The position numbers were made by a program, and so were the translations under genes. Shown here piece after piece: positions 14,976 to 23,984 of a stretch of DNA of 64,000 bases; positions within the stretch are counted from its first letter, which is position 1, and each line of letters opens with the position of its first letter. Origin of the DNA: Mycolicibacterium phocaicum. GTDB lineage: Bacteria > Actinomycetota > Actinomycetes > Mycobacteriales > Mycobacteriaceae. The stretch covers positions 3,100,001 to 3,164,000 of the forward strand of contig NZ_AP022616.1 of assembly GCF_010731115.1 (NCBI RefSeq), in the 5' to 3' direction. The notes beneath the pieces are model-generated. The model saw only the letters and a list, made by a program, of their open reading frames with translations. It did no database searches and had not been told where the DNA came from.

Positions 14976-16055
14976 CTACCAACCGACTTCGCCGATCGGC
15001 GTGGTCTGCTGCGGCGGAGCGCCGACGGGGCCCGACGGGGTCCGCGAGAAACGCGGTGCGGGCGCCGCCTGGTCGACGCCGTCGACGGTGACGATCGTCG
15101 ACCTGGCCCGGAGGTGTTCGCCGGCGGCGGCCTCGGTCCAGGTGAGCACGGGAGTGACGCAGGCGTCGGTCCCGGCGAACGTCCCGGTCCACTCGACGCG
15201 GGTCCGGCTCGCGAACCGGGCAGCAAAGATGTCGCGCATTTCGTCGTAGCGCGCGAGGTCGAACTGGTTGGGCACCTCGGCGGGATCCAGGCCAAGGCCC
15301 ACAAGTAGCTGAGCGAAGAACTGCGGTTCGATCGAGCCGACCGCCATGTAGCCGCCGTCGGAGGTCTCGTACACGCGGTAATACGGGGCGCCGCCGTCCA
15401 GGAGGAAGGACTCGCGCTGGTCCTTCATCACGCCGGTGGACTTCATGGTCCACATCATCTGGGCGAGCATGCTGACACCGTCGACCATCGCCGCGTCGAC
15501 CACCTGGCCGCGGCCGGACTGTTCGCGTTCGTACAGCGCCGTGACGATGCCGATGAGCGTCAGCATCGACCCGCCGCCGAAGTCGGCGACCAGGTTCAGC
15601 GGCGCCACCGGCGGCCGGTCGCGGTAGCCGATGGCCGACAGCGCGCCGGTCTGCGACAGGTAGTTGATGTCGTGGCCCGCGGTCTGGGCGAGCGGGCCGT
15701 CCTGGCCCCAGCCGGTGATCCGGGCGAAGATCAGCCGCGGGTTGACGGCCTCGCACTCGGCCGGCCCGATGCCGAGGCGCTCGCAGGTGCCGGGACGGAA
15801 ACAGTCAAGCAGCACATCGGCTTTCGCGGCCAGCGCGAGCAGCGCGGCCGGGTCGGACTTGACGTCCAGGTCGACGATCCGCTTGCCGCGGTGCAGCAGG
15901 TCGACGTTCTCGGCGGGCATCGTCAGCCCGCCGGGACGACGCACCCGCACCACATCGGCGCCGAGGTCCGCCAGCATCATGGCGGTGTGCGGCCCGGGGC
16001 CGATTCCGCCGAGTTCGATCACCTTGACTCCGGCCAGTGGCCCCGCATTCGTCAT
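14976..16055 (-). CDS. far: Alpha-methylacyl-CoA racemase / family III CoA transferase (Far, Rv0855-like)
   Basis: 359 aa. PLAGVKVIELGGIGPGPHTAMMLADLGADVV is the N-terminal class III CoA-transferase signature; RIVDLDVKSD, FRPGTCERLGIGP and ARITGWGQDGP follow. GHDINY (His ~126) and VVDAAMVDG (Asp ~156) match the catalytic His/Asp pair of mycobacterial methylacyl-CoA racemase, which epimerises 2-methyl-branched acyl-CoAs during branched lipid and sterol side-chain breakdown. It sits between two SRPBCC genes exactly as in M. tuberculosis Rv0854-Rv0857 (from memory), inverted with respect to the window. Confidence 0.88.
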   Translation of the reverse strand: MTNAGPLAGVKVIELGGIGPGPHTAMMLADLGADVVRVRRPGGLTMPAENVDLLHRGKRIVDLDVKSDPAALLALAAKADVLLDCFRPGTCERLGIGPAECEAVNPRLIFARITGWGQDGPLAQTAGHDINYLSQTGALSAIGYRDRPPVAPLNLVADFGGGSMLTLIGIVTALYEREQSGRGQVVDAAMVDGVSMLAQMMWTMKSTGVMKDQRESFLLDGGAPYYRVYETSDGGYMAVGSIEPQFFAQLLVGLGLDPAEVPNQFDLARYDEMRDIFAARFASRTRVEWTGTFAGTDACVTPVLTWTEAAAGEHLRARSTIVTVDGVDQAAPAPRFSRTPSGPVGAPPQQTTPIGEVGW

Positions 16056-16102
16056 CCCGCGACGTTAGCCCATGGGTTGATGCGGCTGAATCCCGGTGTG
16101 CG

Positions 16103-16543
16103 TCAGCCCTTCTTGTTCTTGGCCATGAACTTTTTCAGCCCCTCGGTGGCAGTCTCAGCGCCACCGCTGACGCTGCGCTTGAGCAGGAAGCCTGGGATCG
16201 GCACCACGGGGTCGACGGTGATCTCGAACTTCACCTTGGTCTTGTTGCCGGCCGGGGTCAGCGTGTACTTGGCTTCCTGCTTCTTCAGCGACGACGACCT
16301 GATCAGCACCCAGCTGCCCGTGAGGTCGGTCCAGGTGTATTCGAGGATCTGGTCGTCGGCCATGCCGGCGGCCTTGATCGTCATCTTGGCCTGCTTCGGC
16401 CGGCCGTTCTCGTAGGTGTCCAGGACCTCGGCCTTGGTGTACTGCGGCGACCACACGGGTGTCTGCGCAAGGTCTGCGATGACATCCATGATCTCTTCAG
16501 GGGTTGCCTCGATGGTCACTTCGTGCGACGCGCTGACTGCCAT
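16103..16543 (-). CDS. SRPBCC family protein, Rv0854-like
   Basis: 146 aa starting MAVSASHEVTIEATPEEIMDVIADL; SPQYTKAEVLDTYENGRPKQAKMTIKAAG, ILEYTW and VDPVVPIPGFLLKRSV give the helix-grip SRPBCC fold of Rv0854. The C-terminus is Lys-rich (FMAKNKKG). Function is unknown beyond a likely hydrophobic ligand. The ATG at 16543 is chosen because the homologues start MAV; the longer frame to 16591 has no ribosome site I can see. First gene of the minus-strand run SRPBCC-far-SRPBCC-GntR. Confidence 0.8.
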   Translation of the reverse strand: MAVSASHEVTIEATPEEIMDVIADLAQTPVWSPQYTKAEVLDTYENGRPKQAKMTIKAAGMADDQILEYTWTDLTGSWVLIRSSSLKKQEAKYTLTPAGNKTKVKFEITVDPVVPIPGFLLKRSVSGGAETATEGLKKFMAKNKKG

Positions 16544-16607
16544 GGCGCGACCATAGACCACGGGACCACGCGCCGTGAGCAGATGGTGCAACCAGCGGGA
16601 CGACCCG

Positions 16608-17306
16608 TCAGTGGATGTTCGACTGGATCTTCGTGGCGATGTCGGCGGCCGCCGTCACCGGCGCCTTGGGGGTGCAGGCTTCGACATCGATGATCAGGTT
16701 CTCGACGCGCTGCAGAACGTGTTGGCACCAACGGGTTTCGGGCCCGGTGCCGCGCATGATGGGCATCGCGAGTTTGGTGTCGGAGCGCTCCAGATCTCCC
16801 GACAGCCACTTCGGTAGCGGCTTGTCGTTGAGCCGGATGTTGACATGGTGGTTGGTGCACTTGGCCCACCGCGCGGCCGACAGGTTGAAGAAGTTCCGGG
16901 CCGCATCGGATGTCGGGTAGTAGACGACCGACTGCGCTGCCAGATAGTCCCATTGGTCGCTGTCAGGGACCTGCAGCGTCTGCTGCCGCACGGCCTTCCA
17001 GTCCTGGCCGCTCTTGAGGTCCTTGCCATCCTTGGAGTAGATGACGGACTCGTCGATCTGCCAGACGCCGAGGCAGTTCAGGTTCGGCAGCAGGTTGCGG
17101 TGGTCGTCCATCCCGTCTTTCGGCGGACGGCCCACCATGCCGGTGACGCCCATCGTCTTGTTCATCTCGTCCGGCGTCAGCAGCAGGCTGTCAATGCTGG
17201 ACTCGGCAACGACGGACGGGGTCGCGGGTGTCGGCGTACCGGTCTTGCCGCCGCAGGCGGCCAGCGCCAGGCACAGCACGGCGACGCCGAAGGCGTGTCG
17301 CTTCAC
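16608..17306 (-). CDS. Lipoprotein with PknH-like sensor domain
   Basis: 232 aa. The N-terminus MKRHAFGVAVLCLALAAC is a lipoprotein signal peptide with lipobox LAAC; the acylated Cys is at about residue 18. The rest resembles the mycobacterial PknH extracellular sensor domain family: LLLTPDEMNKTMGVTGM near the start, paired cysteines in NLNCLGVW, WAKCTNHHVN, RWCQHVLQ and VEACTPK, which fit the two conserved disulphides. Likely an outer-face cell-envelope lipoprotein (LppH-like). The start is a GTG at 17306 after AGGGAAC; the longer frame upstream runs through the next gene and is rejected. Confidence 0.8.
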   Translation of the reverse strand: MKRHAFGVAVLCLALAACGGKTGTPTPATPSVVAESSIDSLLLTPDEMNKTMGVTGMVGRPPKDGMDDHRNLLPNLNCLGVWQIDESVIYSKDGKDLKSGQDWKAVRQQTLQVPDSDQWDYLAAQSVVYYPTSDAARNFFNLSAARWAKCTNHHVNIRLNDKPLPKWLSGDLERSDTKLAMPIMRGTGPETRWCQHVLQRVENLIIDVEACTPKAPVTAAADIATKIQSNIH

Positions 17307-17329
17307 GTGTTCCCTATATACCGGCGCGC

Positions 17330-17857
17330 TCAGGCGTGGGTACCGGCCGCGGCGCACTCGCGCTGGACGGCCTCGGCGTTGGTGTTGACCTGGGTTGCCG
17401 TGTCGTCGAGGCTGCCGCCCGTCATGCCGATGCCCATCTTCACCAGCAGCTTGGTCGCGCCGAATGACCAGGACCGCATGGGGTCGGCAATAGCCGGGTT
17501 CAAGCCGGGGGTGTTCGCGGCGTCCATCGCGACGGCGGCGGACTGCCGCAGGGTGGTGCGGCCGGCCACATTGCTCTGATGGACGTAGGGGTCGTTGGCG
17601 TCGAGGCTGTCGGCGAAGCCCTCGTAGCCGGAGGCGGCGCTGTCGAGCGCGTTGGCGAACTGCGAGCATGCCTGCACGGCGGCGGGGTCCGCGTTCGACG
17701 ACGTGACACCCGTCGACTGCACGCCGGCACCGGCGTCGATCGGGCCGACCGGCCCGGCTTCATCGTCGGCCGCAGCGGTGGGCAGGTACATCGCCCCCGC
17801 GCCGAAGACAGCAGCAGATGCGACAACCAGACGTACCCAGGTGCGTGAAGACTTCAC
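17330..17857 (-). CDS. Secreted protein of unknown function
   Basis: 175 aa. It has an N-terminal signal peptide (KSSRTWVRLVVASAAVFGAGA then cleavage near PTAAA-DDE), and no further membrane segment. The mature part is Ala/Asp/Ser-rich, mostly helical by composition, with two Cys (ACSQFA and RECAAAG) that could form a disulphide. I do not recognise a named family beyond a mycobacterial exported protein. The GTG at 17857 follows GGAGG at ideal spacing, so it is preferred to upstream ATGs. It is 23 bp upstream of the lipoprotein gene on the same strand, probably co-transcribed. Confidence 0.72.
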   Translation of the reverse strand: MKSSRTWVRLVVASAAVFGAGAMYLPTAAADDEAGPVGPIDAGAGVQSTGVTSSNADPAAVQACSQFANALDSAASGYEGFADSLDANDPYVHQSNVAGRTTLRQSAAVAMDAANTPGLNPAIADPMRSWSFGATKLLVKMGIGMTGGSLDDTATQVNTNAEAVQRECAAAGTHA

Positions 17858-18273
17858 CGTTTTCCTCCAAGTCATTCGGTGCGATTGCCGCGTCCACCGG
17901 GCGTGGGACACCCGGCAATGACGGACGCTCGGCGTTCGACCCTCTCACGGTCAGGCGTGTACATGGCCAATTGGTGAACACAAGACAAACCGGCGCTTTC
18001 CAATCTCCGTCGGTTGTATGGCACCACCGGATGAATGACCCAGATCACACTCGCTGAACTGGGCATTCAATAGTCTGCTACCACGACAAATGACTCCAGC
18101 AATACACGCATATTCCTGTGTTGCCCACTGGTTGATAACGCAAGGGCAAGTTTTGCAGTCCGTTAACCGTCTGGCAACCCGGCCAGTAGATGCTCCGCAG
18201 CGACACAAATTCAGCAACGCACAGCGATCCGCAGCACTGCTGATTACCCGATACGAGAGGCGCACTCATCACC
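17858..18273. promoter_or_regulatory. Divergent intergenic region upstream of the porin genes
   Basis: 416 bp without a gene that I can support, clearly more AT-rich than its flanks. It separates the minus-strand secreted protein from the plus-strand MspA-family porin and must hold both promoters. Just before the porin ATG is the leader CGAGAGGCGC, which is repeated in front of the second porin at about 19192-19201. No convincing -10/-35 pair or operator could be fixed by eye. Confidence 0.45.
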
Positions 18274-18960
18274 ATGTCGAACCGTTATGCCATGTTGGCA
18301 GCCCTTTGCGTGGTGCTCCCGGTCGGCACCGCGCCGCTGGCACTCGCTGACCCGCCCGCCGATCCGGCTGTGCTGCCGGCCGGCAACCCGGCCCCGCCGC
18401 CTCCTGGCGAGGGCGCCGTGCCGTCGGGCCCCGCCGGCGTCCTGGACACCCCCGACGGCTGGCACATCGAGGTCACCGGCAGCAACGAGACCCAGCTTCC
18501 CGTCGCCCCCCTGACCACCGCGATCTCCTCGCGTGAGTACTGGGTCGCCGGTACCTTCACCGGCAAGATCACCGGTAGCGGAAAGACCAAACTGGCTGGT
18601 GGAACGCTGGAAGCCGGCGAGCAGATCGGTTGCGGCATCATCTCCGACGAGGCCGAGATCAACCCCGGTATCAGCTTCACGCCGGGTATCAGGATCCCGT
18701 TCGCGGGCACTGACCCCAGCCTCGGTACCGGCATCAGCCTGCAGGGCAAGGTCTACCTGAAGCCCGGCACCGTGACCACCGTCGCGATCGACAAGAAGTC
18801 GTTCAAGGGCACCACCGCCCGCGTGACCATCACGGGTGTTCGGATCAAGACCGACCAGTGCGCCGGTCAGTCGTTCATCCGGTCGTACGCCACCCTGACG
18901 AGCTCGACCGACAACACCGACGACGTCATCACCTACCTGGGTGTGACGAAGTCCGTCTGA
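18274..18960 (+). CDS. MspA-family porin-like exported protein (1)
   Basis: 228 aa. Signal peptide MSNRYAMLAALCVVLPVGTAPLALA cleaves before DPPAD. A Pro/Gly/Ala-rich linker of ~40 residues precedes the MspA domain (PF09203): DTPDGWHIEV, QLPVAPLTTAISSREYWVAGTFTGKI, TLEAGEQIGCGI, VYLKPGTVTTVAIDKKSF, GQSFIRSYATLTSSTDNTDDV. Members form, or resemble, octameric outer-membrane channels. The two Cys (GCGI and DQCAGQ) are typical of this divergent branch; I cannot place the aspartate constriction of classical MspA, so channel properties may differ. The long Pro-rich N-terminal linker distinguishes it from the next porin. Confidence 0.87.
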   Translation: MSNRYAMLAALCVVLPVGTAPLALADPPADPAVLPAGNPAPPPPGEGAVPSGPAGVLDTPDGWHIEVTGSNETQLPVAPLTTAISSREYWVAGTFTGKITGSGKTKLAGGTLEAGEQIGCGIISDEAEINPGISFTPGIRIPFAGTDPSLGTGISLQGKVYLKPGTVTTVAIDKKSFKGTTARVTITGVRIKTDQCAGQSFIRSYATLTSSTDNTDDVITYLGVTKSV

Positions 18961-19211
18961 CCTGATGCCCGGTGCGGGCGAACAAGCTCTCCACGAGCCC
19001 GCCCGCACCGGCCACGGACACCGGCCGTGAATTTAATCAGTCAGACGAAAAATATTGTCACTGAATAAAGAATTTGATCCATCCACAAAACAAAGCCAGT
19101 TCCGAGTAATTGGCCAGCCGTTCACCAATTCGAAATCCGAATATTGAATGCTCCGAGAATCGAAAACAGTCTCATTCTCGGATTCCAACCCACGAGAGGC
19201 GCCGTAACCCC

Positions 19212-19883
19212 ATGTTGAACCGACTTGCCACATTGGCTGCCGCAGCGGGCGTGCTGCTGTCGGCGACCGTTACGCCGCTCGCCCTGGCCGACCCGGTCGA
19301 TCCCGCCGGCTTCGACGGCCCGCCGCCGGACAACGGCGTCGTGGCCTCCGACGAGCCGGCCCGCATCACCAGCCCGGACGGCTGGGTCCTCGAGGTCGTG
19401 GCCAAGAACGAGACCCAGCTGCCCGTCGCCCCGCTGACCACCGCGGTCAGCTCCCGCGAATACCTGGTGGGCGGCACGTTCACCGGCACCGTCACGGGCA
19501 ACGGCAAGACCAAACTGAACGGCGGCACGCTGGAGGCCGGCTACCAGATCGGTTGCGGCATCGAGCTCGGCCAGGTGCGTCTGATCGGCCAGATCGGTCT
19601 GAGCACCTCGGGCTCCACCCTCGCCGGCCTGATCCCCACCGGTGTCAGCATGCCGATGTCGGGCACGCTGGAAATCCACGCCAAGCCGGGCACCGTGACC
19701 CAGGTGCCGGTCGACAAGAAGACCTTCAAGTCGGCTCCGGTCCGCGTGACGCTCAAGGACACCCACATCAAGATCGACGGTTGCGTCGGCCAGTCCTTCC
19801 TGCGGTCGTACGCGGTGCTGACCAGCTCCACCACCGACACCGACGACATCGTGGCCTACTACGGCATCACCAAGTCGGTCTGA
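19212..19883 (+). CDS. MspA-family porin-like exported protein (2)
   Basis: 223 aa. Signal peptide MLNRLATLAAAAGVLLSATVTPLALA, mature start at DPVDP. The MspA domain covers most of the mature chain: SPDGWVLEV, QLPVAPLTTAVSSREYLVGGTFTG, TLEAGYQIGCGIELGQVRLIGQ, IHAKPGTVTQVPVDKKTF, GQSFLRSYAVLTSSTTDTDDI. It is a clear tandem paralogue of the gene at 18274, 251 bp away, with the same GAGAGGCGC leader. I start at the ATG at 19212; an in-frame ATG at 19110 would bury the signal peptide. Its TGA overlaps the ATG of the next gene (TGATG at 19881-19885). Confidence 0.88.
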   Translation: MLNRLATLAAAAGVLLSATVTPLALADPVDPAGFDGPPPDNGVVASDEPARITSPDGWVLEVVAKNETQLPVAPLTTAVSSREYLVGGTFTGTVTGNGKTKLNGGTLEAGYQIGCGIELGQVRLIGQIGLSTSGSTLAGLIPTGVSMPMSGTLEIHAKPGTVTQVPVDKKTFKSAPVRVTLKDTHIKIDGCVGQSFLRSYAVLTSSTTDTDDIVAYYGITKSV

Positions 19884-20593
19884 TGCATCGGGTTACCCGC
19901 GGAATTGTCACCGCCGCAGCGGTTTTCGCTGCGGCGGCGGCAATGACGCAAACTGACATCGCATCTGCCGATCCGGTCGTGCCCACGCCGGTTCCGGCAC
20001 CTGGCCCCGCTCTGCCGCCACCGGCCCCGGTTGCGGCCGACGGTCCGGGCGCGAACCTGGCGGTCCCGATCGCGGGCGCCAATTTGGGTCCGCAAGGTCT
20101 GAACGTCCTGGGACAGACCAACGACGTCAATCCGCTGGCCGCCGCCCTCGGCGCGCCGTCGGACCTGACCGGTCTGGACCGCGGCTCCGTTCTCGGCCAG
20201 TACGCCGCGCCCTCGGCACCCGGTGCGGGTGGTCCGGTCACGGCACCCAATCTGCGCGCATTCAACAACGCCTACGGCCCGCAGCAGTGCATCAAGCCGT
20301 CGGCGCCCGGTAAGTGCGAGCAGTTCGGCGTCGAAGCCGGCCAGGAGAACGAGGACGTCACCGGCCGGCAGTGGCTGGGTCGCTACATCGACATGTACCG
20401 CGACGGTCGTCTGAAGGGCGGACTGCTCGGGCAGATGCCGCGCGAACAGCTCGGTGAATCCCTGCCCGGCACGGCACCGCCTCCCGGAACCAACATCCCG
20501 CCGGGCCTGGTGGAGTTCCGTCCGGACCCCGCCGATGTCCCGCCCCCGCCTGGGGCACCGGTTCCGCCGGTGCCGCCGGCACCCGCCAACTGA
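19883..20593 (+). CDS. Pro-rich exported protein coupled to the porin gene
   Basis: 236 aa. Signal peptide (MHRVTRGIVTAAAVFAAAAAMTQTDIASA) then a Pro/Ala-rich mature N-terminus, a central conserved-looking segment (GLNVLGQTNDVNPLAAALGAPSDLTGLDRGSVLGQY, NLRAFNNAYGPQQCIKPSAPGKCEQFGVEAGQENEDVTGRQWLGRYIDMYRDGRLKGGLLGQMP in pieces) and a Pro-rich tail. No named family is recognised. Its start codon overlaps the stop of the second porin, so the two are co-translated; an accessory role for the porin at the outer membrane is an inference from that coupling alone. Confidence 0.78.
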   Translation: MHRVTRGIVTAAAVFAAAAAMTQTDIASADPVVPTPVPAPGPALPPPAPVAADGPGANLAVPIAGANLGPQGLNVLGQTNDVNPLAAALGAPSDLTGLDRGSVLGQYAAPSAPGAGGPVTAPNLRAFNNAYGPQQCIKPSAPGKCEQFGVEAGQENEDVTGRQWLGRYIDMYRDGRLKGGLLGQMPREQLGESLPGTAPPPGTNIPPGLVEFRPDPADVPPPPGAPVPPVPPAPAN

Positions 20594-20727
20594 ACACCTG
20601 ATACGGGCCCGTCAACTCCGGTTGGCGGGTCCGAATCGTCTGCGCCGGTTGGTCGCCGGTCATGCTGAATTCAGACAGCCGCGCCATTTTGACCGCAGCG
20701 CATGGGCCCGTCACGTATACACAAGCA

Positions 20728-23298
20728 ATGACGGTAAGCGCCGGCTGGTACGGCGTCGGCGGACTCGCGGCGGCCATCATCGGGGCAGCACTCACCACCG
20801 GGACCGCCGTCGCATGGGCCGACAACGAGTCCGGGCACGACGGCTCCGGCAGTCCCGCCGCCTCGGCGGCCAGTGCCGCGGCGCACGCCGGCAGCGACAG
20901 TTCAGCCCCGCCCACCGGTCGGCCGGCGCGTTCGGCACCGCCCCGATCGAGCGGCACCCGCTCCCCCGCCCGCACCAAACCTGCGGCGAGTTCGGCCGGT
21001 GAACGGTCGCACCGCACGGCCGCGCCGACCACCGGCGCGACGTCGCGACCCCAGACCCCGTCGAATCCCGTTGTCCCCAAGCCGAAGTCAGCAGCCAAGG
21101 CGGGGGCCGCAGCGCCTGCGGCGACCCCGCAAGCCACCAGCGCCAGCGCCACGACTGTCGCCGCGACGCTCCCCTCCGCGGCGACACAGGCGGCGCCGAG
21201 CGCCGTGCCGGCCCTACCCAACAATGCGGCCGGGTGGTTCCAGGCGGTGATCTACAACCCGCTGCACACCGGCATCCAAGGCTGGATCAACAGTCCGCTC
21301 GGGCAGGGCGTGGACGGCGTCATCAACAGGCTGGCCGGCACCTACGTGATCGGCAACGGCCGCACCGGCACCGCGACCGCACCCAATGGCACTGCGGGCG
21401 GGTGGCTGTTCGGCGACGGCGGCGCCGGCTGGGACAGCACCGAGGCCGCGGTCCGCGGCGGCAACGGCGGCGCGGCGGGCATGGTCGGCAACGGCGGGCG
21501 CGGCGGTTCCGGCGGTGCCGGGGCCTCAGGCGGCACCGGTGGCCCCGGCGGCGTGCTGATGGGCATCGGCGGCCATGGCGGTGCGGGCGGCGCCCAGGCC
21601 GGCGGCACCGGCGGGCCGGGCGGCAAGGGCGGAAACGGGCGCGGTCTGCTGTTCGGCGCCGGCGGCGGTGGTGGCCGCGGCGGCGACGGGGCCGACGGCG
21701 GACGCGGCGGGAACGGCGGTTCCGGCGCGTTCATCATGGGCATCGGCGGCGCCGGCGGGGATGCGGGAAACAGTGGCGTCGGCGGCGGCTCCACCGAACT
21801 GCCCGCGCTCGGTGGCGCGGGCGGCAACGCGGGTCTGCTGGGCAATCACGGCGCGGTCGGTAAGTCCGGGACGGGCACCACCCTCATCCAGACCGGCGCG
21901 AACACCTCCATGCTGTCCGTCACGCCGACCGGCGTCTGGCTCACCAACAGCGACGGGCAGGTCGTCCTGCTGCACGGCTTCAACGAGGTGTACAAGCTGG
22001 CGCCGTATGAACCGTCGGCGAGCGGATTCAGCGAGGACGACGCCGCATTCCTGGCGGCCAACGGTTTCAACGTGGTGCGGCTCGGGGTGATCTGGGCCGG
22101 CGTCGAGCCGCAGCCCGGTGTGTACGACGCCGCCTATGTCGACTCGATCCGGCAGACCGTCGACATGCTTGCGGCGCACGGCATCTACACCATCATCGAC
22201 ATGCACCAGGACCTGTACAGCGCATCGCTCGGCGGCGAGGGCGCGCCCGAGTGGGCCACCAAGACCGGCGGGCTGCCCAACCGCAGCTTCGGCTTCCCCG
22301 GCAGCTACTACCTGAACCCCGCCGAAACCGCGGCGTGGGATGGCTTCTGGAACAACGCCGAGGCCGCCAACGGAATCGGGCTCGAGGACAACTACGCCAA
22401 GGCCTGGGAGACGGTCGCCGCCGCGGTCGCGGGCAACAACAGCGTCATCGGCTACGACATCATGAACGAACCCTTCCCGGGCACCTCGTGGTTGCCGACG
22501 CTGCTGGGCAGCCCGTTCTACGCGACGCAACAGCTGACGCCGATGTACAACCAGGTGGCGGCTGCCATCCGGGCCGTCGATCCGAACACCGCGCTGTTCG
22601 TCGAACCCGCCAACCCCGCGGTGTCGGAGGTGCCCGCGATCCTCGGCCTACCTGTTCAGCTGGGCACCATCGACGACGCGAAAGTCGTTCTGGCGTTTCA
22701 TGACTACTGCGCCGGTTCGGCCACCAGCAGCATCTGCGGGTGGCTGGCGATGCAGCAGGCCAGCACGGCACACGCCTACGGCAAGGCCAACAACATCCCG
22801 GTGTTCATGGACGAGTTCGGCGCCTCCCACCTGCCCTCGGATCTGAGAGCCGAGATGAACGCCGCAGACCGGTACCTGATGAGCTGGTCCGTATGGGCCT
22901 ACTCCGGTGTCGGTGACATCACCACCAGCGGCAGCACCGACGGCGAGTCCGTCGTCTACGACCCGGCCCTGCCGCCCACTGGCGACAACGTCAACACCGG
23001 GAACCTTCAGGTGCTGGCCGGGCCGTACCCACAGGCGGTATCGGGCACACCACTCAAACTCTCAAATACCGACGGCGCCTTCACCTTCAACTACTCGACG
23101 GCCAAGGCCGACGGTTCGGGCAACTTCGCGGCCGGTTCGTTGAGCAGCGTGTCGGTGCCCGCCGTCGCCTACCCGAACGGGTACACGGTGACCGTCACCG
23201 GCGGCCACGTGGTCTCGGCCGCGAACGCACCGACATTGGTGATCGCATCAGACACCGACACCGGCGTCGTTCAGGTCGTGGTGACCGCCGCGCCGTAG
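20728..23298 (+). CDS. PGRS-type surface protein fused to a GH5 glycosidase (endoglycoceramidase-like)
   Basis: 856 aa in four parts. (1) Signal peptide MTVSAGWYGVGGLAAAIIGAALTTGTAVAWA and a ~150-residue Ala/Ser/Pro/Thr-rich low-complexity linker. (2) The mycobacterial YNPLHTGIQGWINSPLGQGVDG..INRLAGTYVIGNG motif that precedes PGRS tracts. (3) ~170 residues of GGxGG repeats. (4) A GH5 (cellulase A) catalytic barrel: LHGFNEVYK, NVVRLGVIW, TIIDMHQDLYS, the acid/base Glu in YDIMNEPFPGT and the nucleophile Glu in VFMDEFGAS, followed by a beta-sandwich C-domain. Closest in style to endoglycoceramidase-like GH5 enzymes, cleaving glycolipid head groups; the substrate is unproven. It is exported and probably surface-held by the PGRS part. 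Confidence 0.86.
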   Translation: MTVSAGWYGVGGLAAAIIGAALTTGTAVAWADNESGHDGSGSPAASAASAAAHAGSDSSAPPTGRPARSAPPRSSGTRSPARTKPAASSAGERSHRTAAPTTGATSRPQTPSNPVVPKPKSAAKAGAAAPAATPQATSASATTVAATLPSAATQAAPSAVPALPNNAAGWFQAVIYNPLHTGIQGWINSPLGQGVDGVINRLAGTYVIGNGRTGTATAPNGTAGGWLFGDGGAGWDSTEAAVRGGNGGAAGMVGNGGRGGSGGAGASGGTGGPGGVLMGIGGHGGAGGAQAGGTGGPGGKGGNGRGLLFGAGGGGGRGGDGADGGRGGNGGSGAFIMGIGGAGGDAGNSGVGGGSTELPALGGAGGNAGLLGNHGAVGKSGTGTTLIQTGANTSMLSVTPTGVWLTNSDGQVVLLHGFNEVYKLAPYEPSASGFSEDDAAFLAANGFNVVRLGVIWAGVEPQPGVYDAAYVDSIRQTVDMLAAHGIYTIIDMHQDLYSASLGGEGAPEWATKTGGLPNRSFGFPGSYYLNPAETAAWDGFWNNAEAANGIGLEDNYAKAWETVAAAVAGNNSVIGYDIMNEPFPGTSWLPTLLGSPFYATQQLTPMYNQVAAAIRAVDPNTALFVEPANPAVSEVPAILGLPVQLGTIDDAKVVLAFHDYCAGSATSSICGWLAMQQASTAHAYGKANNIPVFMDEFGASHLPSDLRAEMNAADRYLMSWSVWAYSGVGDITTSGSTDGESVVYDPALPPTGDNVNTGNLQVLAGPYPQAVSGTPLKLSNTDGAFTFNYSTAKADGSGNFAAGSLSSVSVPAVAYPNGYTVTVTGGHVVSAANAPTLVIASDTDTGVVQVVVTAAP

Positions 23299-23316
23299 CC
23301 CGAGGCCGGGCGTAGC

Positions 23317-23937
23317 GTGATCGACGTGTCGAACGAGCCGAACAACCACTATCACCACCTGGCATTCGGCCCTGACGCACTGAATCGTCAGCAGCGCAAC
23401 GGCAGCTACCTGGCCTACGGTCGGCACACCGAACGGGCCGACGACGGCCCGCAGCGCCTCGACGACCGCGAGCTGCTGATGATCCGACGCGCCGATCAGT
23501 TCTGCCTGGCCACGGTCACGCCCAACGGTTGGCCCTACCTCCAATACCGCAGCGGCCCAGCCGGATTCGTCCGATACCTACCCGAGACCGACCGGCTGCG
23601 GTTCATCGATCTGCCGGGCAACAACCAGTTCGTCACCCTGGGCAATCTGGCCGCCGACGACCGGCTGGCGATGTTCTTCGTCGACTACCCGCGACGCACG
23701 CGCCTCAAGGTCTTCGGCCGCGGGACTGTCATCGAGGACGGGCCGCAGCGCGAGATCGAGATCGCGGTCGAGGCCTTCGACTGGAACTGCTCGCGCTCCA
23801 TCATTCCGCGCTTCGACCGCGAGTACCTGCGCGAACTCGGCGAGGCGTACCAGGCCAAGTTCGACGGCCGCGAGGCCGAGCTGCAGGCCGAGATCGACGC
23901 ACTCAAGGCACGGGTGGCGGAGTTGGAGAGGCGCTGA
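23317..23937 (+). CDS. Pyridoxamine 5'-phosphate oxidase-family flavin-binding protein
   Basis: 206 aa. RADQFCLATVTPNGWPYLQYRSGPAGFVRYL and LGNLAADDRLAMFFVDYPRRTRLKVFGRG match the split-barrel FMN-binding fold of PPOX-like proteins, and PRFDREYL plus a C-terminal coiled-coil-like EAELQAEIDALKARVAELERR tail follow. Members are FMN- or F420-dependent reductases or haem-utilisation proteins; the reaction here is not predictable. The start may be the GTG at 23317 or a GTG at 23326. It lies 18 bp after the GH5 gene stop and 47 bp before the flavodoxin-fold gene, so flavin handling may link the last two. Confidence 0.8.
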   Translation: MIDVSNEPNNHYHHLAFGPDALNRQQRNGSYLAYGRHTERADDGPQRLDDRELLMIRRADQFCLATVTPNGWPYLQYRSGPAGFVRYLPETDRLRFIDLPGNNQFVTLGNLAADDRLAMFFVDYPRRTRLKVFGRGTVIEDGPQREIEIAVEAFDWNCSRSIIPRFDREYLRELGEAYQAKFDGREAELQAEIDALKARVAELERR

Positions 23938-23984
23938 CGGGGTCATTTCCGTTTGTCTACTCGGAGCCCGGGTACCCGCTCGTC

